Assembly (NCBI GenBank): GCA_035356615.1
Contig: DAOQSN010000043.1
Location: 1-39,984 of the forward strand
DNA from: JAKQDH01 sp029558835
GTDB lineage: Bacteria; Planctomycetota; Phycisphaerae; UBA1845
DNA length: 39,984 nt
Direction of reading: 5' to 3'
The notes under the pieces are model-generated. The model was not told the DNA's origin, made no database searches, and was given only the letters and a program-made list of their open reading frames with translations. This document shows, piece after piece, positions 36,101 through 39,984 of this stretch. A program made the position numbers and the translations under genes. Position 1 is the first letter of the stretch, and the number at the start of each line of letters is the position of its first letter.

Positions 36101-37509
36101 AGCTTCATCGCCTGGTCGGGGCTGCCGTGGCCGAGGTGGTTGATGAGGTGCACACCGCCGTTGATGCGGGTGATGAGTTCCGCGGCCGGCCAGGATTGTC
36201 CCGGCCAGTCGCGGTCGTACAGGGTCTCGACCAGGTAGTCGGTGGTGGAGATGCCCACGGTCGTATACCCGTTGGCGCTGGAGCCGTCGATCAACTCATC
36301 CATGTAGTCCCCACCCCACAGCGGCCCCCCGTACCAGCCGAGGTACTCGCCGACCATCAGGGCGTTGCCCGGCGCGGCGTGGTAGCCGTCGACGTACCAG
36401 ATGGTCTTGTTGACGAAACGAGTGACCTCCGCCGGGGTGTCGGCCGCCGCCCGTCCGACGTACACCTCCGCGATCAGGTCAACGTCGCCGCCGCCTTCGC
36501 CGTCCGTCGGCTCTCCCCAGTAGGCGTCCCCGTCGTAGTTCCAGGTGCCGTCGAGGCAGCCGAAATACATGTCCGTGGGCATGTCGGAGGCAACGGGGCC
36601 GCCCGCGTATGACTGCACGTACACGTCCCGGGCCGCGAGCACGTCATCGTCGGCACCGATCAGAACGTACTCGATTCCGTCCGCGAGATACCGCGCCCGG
36701 AGGTAATCGCGGACGGCATTCGGATCGAAACCGCCGACCTGGTCGGTGGTGTGAATCTCGGTGAGCAGGCCGCGGGCGTTGTGGTACTCCTTCAGGGGCT
36801 GGAAGGCATCCGCCAGCCAGGGGGGCGCCAGAATCAACATCTGGAAACCGCGGCCGGCGTGGCGTTCCGTGGCCGGGTAGGTACCGACCGCCGCGGGATT
36901 GTCGATGCGGGTGCGGAGCGCGGCCTCGTCCCCGATCCGTCCGCGGTAGAGCGACGAGGTTCGTCCCCCGGCCACGGTGTCCACCACGACGGCTAGACGC
37001 GGGAAATAGGAGAGCGTGCCGCCGGCCGGAACGTAGCGCACCGGCTGGAGCTTCACGATGAGAATCTGATAGCCGCGAAACCCATGCGTACCGATTCGCT
37101 CGAGCAGCGCGTCGGGAAAGGGCTGATTGGAGCCGTACACAACGGGATCAGGCTCCCGCAAACGAGCCTCAGCAGGGTCGCCGGACAACGGGAATGGATA
37201 CGCCGCCGGCTCCACCAGGTAGCCGCTACCCAGCGGCACTTCCTCGCCGGTTATGACCCGGATGCCCGCTATCTCGGTGCCGCAAGGGAGCAAGATCCGG
37301 CAGCCCCTGGCCGGCAGCGCCGGCTGTCCGGCGTTGCCGCAGTTCGCCAGGCCGGGCATCGTCACGCGGTCGTAGAACGCGCCGCCGACCGCCACCTTCG
37401 ACACCGCGGGGCGCTCAAAGGAATAGTCCACCACGACGGACTCGGCGCGCGCCGGCGATGCCAGCACGGCCCAGCCGATCATCCCGACGACTGCATTCCA
37501 GGACCTCAT
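33112..37509 (-). CDS. Secreted gingipain-like C25 cysteine peptidase, multidomain
   Basis: A 1,465-residue secreted protease with a signal peptide ending at about ARA-ES (22). A pro-domain-like beta region (about 25-200) precedes the C25 caspase-fold catalytic domain (about 220-595). It has His461 in NHLGHGS and Cys492 in YSQTCWAG, 31 residues apart, as in the gingipain family. Then come Ig/fibronectin-like domains, a nidogen-like beta-domain (YVGSNGYVTFGSGD) and two cadherin-like repeats (GxxTYLITSLPSHGQLTDP and PLTYIIETLPLWGSLSDP). The C-terminal beta-domain (NPGW to GWNIDDVQF) is shared with the hydrolase at 27413. A dockerin-like pair ends the protein (DLDGDSDVDLDDF and DLLGDGSVDLADFAYFQ). 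The start is supported by AGGGAG seven bases upstream of the ATG at 37509. Likely a surface or extracellular protein-degrading enzyme. Confidence 0.9.
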   Translation of the reverse strand: MRSWNAVVGMIGWAVLASPARAESVVVDYSFERPAVSKVAVGGAFYDRVTMPGLANCGNAGQPALPARGCRILLPCGTEIAGIRVITGEEVPLGSGYLVEPAAYPFPLSGDPAEARLREPDPVVYGSNQPFPDALLERIGTHGFRGYQILIVKLQPVRYVPAGGTLSYFPRLAVVVDTVAGGRTSSLYRGRIGDEAALRTRIDNPAAVGTYPATERHAGRGFQMLILAPPWLADAFQPLKEYHNARGLLTEIHTTDQVGGFDPNAVRDYLRARYLADGIEYVLIGADDDVLAARDVYVQSYAGGPVASDMPTDMYFGCLDGTWNYDGDAYWGEPTDGEGGGDVDLIAEVYVGRAAADTPAEVTRFVNKTIWYVDGYHAAPGNALMVGEYLGWYGGPLWGGDYMDELIDGSSANGYTTVGISTTDYLVETLYDRDWPGQSWPAAELITRINGGVHLINHLGHGSPDQAMKLYDSTILSALTNADLCFVYSQTCWAGRFDGFDCWAETMHVKTDYGAFALIMNSRYGWGVTEGTDGASQRFHREFWDAVFDEDLPELGRANQDSKEDNLYRINEECMRWCTYELNLFGDPSIRIRPACMVAGTVTLDRPKYACESTATVLVNDCGLNTDDNAIETVVVTIGSDSETAGEQVTLVETLPSSAKFEGAIVISTTDAVGVLLVAEGDTVTVTYVDADDGHGGSGIPVTATAVVDCTPPVISAVAAQVIDGRNATIAFAADEPARGTVHFGFSCGSLTETVTGSGYSTAPTVHLTGLDDNATYFYTVTTDDEAGNAATDDNGGACYAFVTPKIPYYFTELFTPGGNDLGNTSLIFTPDGSVDFYSACAQEITQLPTDPTGGTPVAFTYGGNDDYALVTLAGGATVSLYGVSYGTFYVGSNGYVTFGSGDVSPTETIARHFDRPRISAWFDDLNPAAGGSVTWKDCGDWVAVTYANVPEYGTGNSNTFQIEMFANGTITLSYLSMVAADGLAGLSAGNGVDPYYYETDLSDLGACGPRPPRVRNVVVSTAVDVGMTITLQAFDDGLPYPPGTLTYLITSLPSHGQLTDPWAGPITGVPYTLAGGGNQVAYQPPPGYWGMDPFYFKATDGGTPPEGGDSVTSVVTLTVGGPDWDPVAHDLNWATPITTPGDITLSASDPNGDPLTYIIETLPLWGSLSDPDAGLIDAVPYTLVGGNTVRYEPPFGQNARASFDFSARDATMGSNVATVTIAVGGAAVMYGCSLNSNPGWAVTPGSQWAFGQPTGHGGIHYGFPDPNGGATGANVYGVNLNGDYSTTPGGPYYLTVGPLDFTGVEEVTLKFQRWLNTDVRSYASASVEASNNGVDWVTLWQNPSNVAVTDNAWSQQSFDLSALADHEPAVYVRWAYRIRSSAFPYSGWNIDDVQFWGWDVEPDEGDLDGDSDVDLDDFSVLAACLSGPAVAAPSGCGRADLLGDGSVDLADFAYFQVLFAGDGD

Positions 37510-37773
37510 GAAATGACTCCCTCTCGAAGGTACGGTCGCTCAACTCCGTTCCGGACGGGGACCCCTTGGTCTCGTGATGCCGCGTGTGGGTGGGACTCTC
37601 GTTGGCGGGACCACAGAGGCAGTGCCGCTCGGCCAGGCCGGACTATGCACCGGACGGGGAGACACCCGGGGGGCCGCCGGCACGCCAATCAGCCGTGCCT
37701 TCTGCCCGACCCCACCGGGTCTGCTCCCGTATCCCGTGTCCAGGCATGAGCTGCCAGCCTGCGCGGGGCCGGC

Positions 37774-38469
37774 TCAAGCGGCGCCCCGTCTCCGACGCAG
37801 CAGGAACGCGCCGGCCAACGCACCCAGCGCCAACGTGCTCGGCTCCGGCACCTCCGTCCGGATCGACAGCTTCGGGTAGCCCTGCCCTTCCCAGAAGATG
37901 TCCCCGCCGAAAGTCTCGGCGCGCAGCGTCAGCCCCAGCCAGCGCTGCTCGGCATTGACCAGGTCATTGGCAAACGCCGTCACGTCGAACCTCAGCACGT
38001 CCCCGATTTGCGCGTCCGGCGGCACGGCGGCCGAGTCCAGCAGGTTGCCGTCAGCAATCTGGAAATCGGACTCCTGGGCCAAGCCGTTGCCGATGTAGCC
38101 GTCGACTGCCAGGCTTTCCGCCGACTGTCCCTCGATCCCGAGTCCCCAGACGCCCACGGAGGTGAACTTGACCTCAAAAGTAGCGCTGGTGATAACCTCG
38201 CCGGCAGGTACCGTGAAGCCTGAGAGGTCGAACTCAACCATCGACCGTCCCTCGCCGAAGGTCCCCAGCGCCACATCCCCAAAGGTGGGGAACAGGAAAT
38301 CGCCGATGCCGTCGAAGAAGTACTCCCCACTCCCGTCGTCGGCGTCAATCACCTGGAAGTCCACGGGCGGGTCGGAGATCACGAACAGCGAGTCCGCGAT
38401 TGCCGCCGGGCCGGCGAGCAGGCCGGTCACCAGTAAGAGCCAGACCGCGTTGCGAATTACGTACCTCAT
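37774..38469 (-). CDS. PEP-CTERM protein with DNRLRE-like domain
   Basis: A 231-residue exported protein. A signal peptide (VWLLLVTGLLAGPAAIA) is followed by a beta-sandwich with GRSMVEFDLSGFTVPAG, then SATFEVKFTSVG, then LRFDVTAFAND, similar to DNRLRE/CBM96-type carbohydrate-binding domains. The C-terminus is a textbook PEP-CTERM sorting signal: VPEPSTL, a hydrophobic helix and RRRR, which an exosortase would process. No exosortase is in the window. The ATG at 38469 has AGGAGGAG (38474-38481) four bases ahead, so the in-frame start at 38529 is rejected. It precedes the C25 peptidase by 264 bases on the same strand. Confidence 0.9.
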   Translation of the reverse strand: MRYVIRNAVWLLLVTGLLAGPAAIADSLFVISDPPVDFQVIDADDGSGEYFFDGIGDFLFPTFGDVALGTFGEGRSMVEFDLSGFTVPAGEVITSATFEVKFTSVGVWGLGIEGQSAESLAVDGYIGNGLAQESDFQIADGNLLDSAAVPPDAQIGDVLRFDVTAFANDLVNAEQRWLGLTLRAETFGGDIFWEGQGYPKLSIRTEVPEPSTLALGALAGAFLLRRRRGAA

Positions 38470-38747
38470 TGCACTCCTCCTCGAACGGGGGCAGGCTGAT
38501 CGCGTGACACTCGTTACGTGATCGCCCACCCGACCACGGTTTCTGCCGGACGACTAACCGCGCCCGTGCCCGGAGGCCAGGGTTTCCCGGAGGGTCCCGG
38601 GGCAGGACCTCGGCGGGGCGGACCACCCCGGCGCCGGTGGCGGGCGCCCGCACGGTTGCCAGTGTAGCGGATGACCGGTGTGCGTGTCAAGGGTGCCCTC
38701 AGCCCGCACTCTGTGCGTACCCCTCCCGGAGGAATTCGTCGTAACCC

Positions 38748-38759
38748 TTTCCGCGGAAA
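38748..38759. promoter_or_regulatory. Perfect 12-base palindrome, candidate operator
   Basis: TTTCCGCGGAAA is self-complementary and lies 64 bases upstream of the gene at 38824, close to where its promoter should be. The product of that gene has a helix-turn-helix-like N-terminus, so autoregulation is possible but unproven. Confidence 0.35.
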
Positions 38760-38799
38760 CTGTTTATGGCGATACCTTGCCAGGTGACTTGACCTGGGG

Positions 38800-38821
38800 G
38801 CGGATTTGAGGGACAATCCGC
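38800..38821 (+). promoter_or_regulatory. RNA hairpin with Shine-Dalgarno in the loop
   Basis: GCGGATT (38800-38806) and AATCCGC (38815-38821) pair perfectly, leaving the eight-base loop TGAGGGAC. That loop holds GAGGGA, the ribosome-binding site of the ATG at 38824. The stem ends two bases before the start codon, so folding could affect initiation. Confidence 0.5.
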
Positions 38822-38823
38822 GC

Positions 38824-39984
38824 ATGGTGACGAGAACCAGCCCCAGAACCGCGGGAAAGAGGGCGGGGACGCGCGATGCGTCGGCCGCCGATTCGCTCGA
38901 CGTGCGGCTGAAACGCGGCGCGAAGGAGCTACGCGACGCCCTGCGCGAGGTCATCGCCGACGTGCCCGCTCGCAAAACTCGCCCGCAGGAGTTCGCGCGC
39001 GCGCTCAAGATTCACCGCAACATCACGGGGCGTCTGCTCAAAGCAGTCGAACATCGCGATCCCCTGGCCGCCATCTGCGAGATGCCACGTGCCGAGGGGC
39101 TGCGCACCATCCTCAAGGCCGCGAGGTTATGTGCCCGGAAGGAATCCGTCGAACGCGCCAGCCGCGCCGTCGTGGAGCTGGAGCAACTGCTCGAACACGA
39201 GATCGGGGGCTGGGAGGTCCTGCACAGCGTGGCCAGCGAGTGGCTGCCTGATGCCCGCAAGAGGTTCGAGATGACGCACAAACAAGCGGTGTTCAAGGGC
39301 ATGGCCAATCTGCGGGGTTGCTGCGCGGACACCGAGTTCTGTGCTTTCGTCGGCTATCCGGACGACACGGGAGAGCGCGTGGACGCGGCTCTGATCGCCG
39401 GGACGATGGGCCTGCGCCGGCTGCGCCCCAGCGCGGAGATCTGCTACACGTCACTGGGCGCCGCCGCCGACGACTCGCAACGGATCTCGATCCAGGGCGT
39501 GTCTGCCGCCAACGCCGGCGACCACTATCCCCTCCTGGAGCAGTTCTCTTCCACGCCGCTGCCGGAGTTCCAGGTGGTGAGCTTTGAGGACCGCGACCAC
39601 TACGTGCTGAAGGGCAACGGCGTGGGCCCCAGGTCGGCCATTGACCTCGTCACCGCCTGCACGATGTCGGGGCGCCACCCCCGCTACCGGACGGATCCCC
39701 CGCGGCGCATCGCCGCCTTCGGCGATCCCACGTTGCCGTGCAAGTCGTTGATTCTCGACATGCTGCTGCACGAGGACGTCTGGCCGGACGCGACGCCCGA
39801 ATTGATCATGTACAACACCACGCGCTACGAGATCGCCAACCCGAACTCCCCGACCGACCACGTGTACCGCCTGCACGTCACCGAGACCATCGAGTATCTG
39901 GGCAAGGGCGTGGCGCGTTTCGGTGTCGCCGAGATCGGGCAATATGTCGAGAACCCGATCGACGACGCGGTTTTTCTGGAAAAG
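38824..39984 (+). CDS. Unrecognised protein, N-terminal part (runs off the window)
   Basis: An open frame of 387 codons from ATG 38824 to the window end with no stop, so the 3' end is missing. The codon usage is typical of this genome. The N-terminus is basic and helical. Residues about 28-100 (ELRDALREVIADVP, then RPQEFARALKIHRNITGRLL) have the spacing of a helix-turn-helix. The rest (from about 150) mixes helices and strands with no recognised catalytic motif; several Cys occur early (RGCCADTEFCAF). No signal peptide or membrane segment is seen, so it is probably cytoplasmic. A DNA-binding regulator is a guess from the N-terminus alone. Confidence 0.8.
   Translation, partial: MVTRTSPRTAGKRAGTRDASAADSLDVRLKRGAKELRDALREVIADVPARKTRPQEFARALKIHRNITGRLLKAVEHRDPLAAICEMPRAEGLRTILKAARLCARKESVERASRAVVELEQLLEHEIGGWEVLHSVASEWLPDARKRFEMTHKQAVFKGMANLRGCCADTEFCAFVGYPDDTGERVDAALIAGTMGLRRLRPSAEICYTSLGAAADDSQRISIQGVSAANAGDHYPLLEQFSSTPLPEFQVVSFEDRDHYVLKGNGVGPRSAIDLVTACTMSGRHPRYRTDPPRRIAAFGDPTLPCKSLILDMLLHEDVWPDATPELIMYNTTRYEIANPNSPTDHVYRLHVTETIEYLGKGVARFGVAEIGQYVENPIDDAVFLEK

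Larger units (their letters stand above)
38470..38823. other. Divergent intergenic region with operator-like palindromes
   Basis: This 354-base stretch lies between the PEP-CTERM gene and the last gene. It holds a perfect 12-base palindrome TTTCCGCGGAAA (38748-38759), an interrupted dyad CCAGGT-6-ACCTGG (38780-38797), and the hairpin at 38800-38821. The palindromes are 26-76 bases ahead of the next ATG, where a regulator would bind. No coding frame is evident. Confidence 0.55.

Overview
The window reads as a scaffold from a high-GC Planctomycetota bacterium, probably of the Phycisphaerae or a nearby lineage. The signs are: a Ser/Thr kinase fused to a formylglycine-generating-enzyme-like (SUMF1) domain; secreted enzymes with short dockerin-like 'DxDGDVDLADFAxFQ' modules; a PEP-CTERM protein; a giant surface protein whose N-terminus has a planctomycete 'LEPR'-like motif (LEERIVLDAA); and a YydH-type M50/HlyD membrane protein. 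One run of 100 Ns (13660-13759) shows it is a short-read scaffold. No rRNA, tRNA, CRISPR array, insertion sequence or phage gene was seen. Family calls come from reading motifs by eye, not from searches.

Left third (1-19400), signalling plus surface adhesin export. After the tail of an unknown gene and about 650 bases without a gene come an FHA protein with a PilZ-like C-terminus and a soluble hybrid histidine kinase (PAS, HisKA, HATPase, receiver). A four-gene minus-strand operon follows (9563 down to 3533): TolC-like outer-membrane protein, HlyD adaptor, GAF-TM-HlyD fusion, and M50 metalloprotease-HlyD fusion. The last three are packed within a few bases of each other. Divergently transcribed from it is a giant DUF4347/C-type-lectin/cadherin-like protein (9720-15435), the obvious candidate cargo. 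Facing it is a transmembrane Ser/Thr kinase with an SUMF1-like sensor domain, then a small zinc-ribbon gene behind a palindromic intergenic repeat. No ABC ATPase is present, so the export operon does not look like a standard type I secretion system.

Middle (19700-26400), minus strand: a large secreted Cys-type sulfatase with many accessory domains, and an octaheme c-type cytochrome with HEAT and TPR repeats.

Right third (26400-39984): a 1 kb divergent region with a good promoter, then a secreted alpha/beta hydrolase, a small secreted protein and a GH57-type glycosidase on the plus strand. On the minus strand are a gingipain-like C25 peptidase and a PEP-CTERM protein. The hydrolase and the peptidase share a C-terminal beta-domain, and these two plus the sulfatase share the dockerin-like module, so they look like one secreted degradative set. 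The window ends inside an unrecognised gene with an unusual hairpin around its ribosome-binding site.

The most novel candidate is the ABC-less M50/GAF/HlyD/TolC operon beside its presumed giant LEPR-type cargo, with FHA/PilZ, histidine kinase and Ser/Thr kinase genes next to it as possible controllers.
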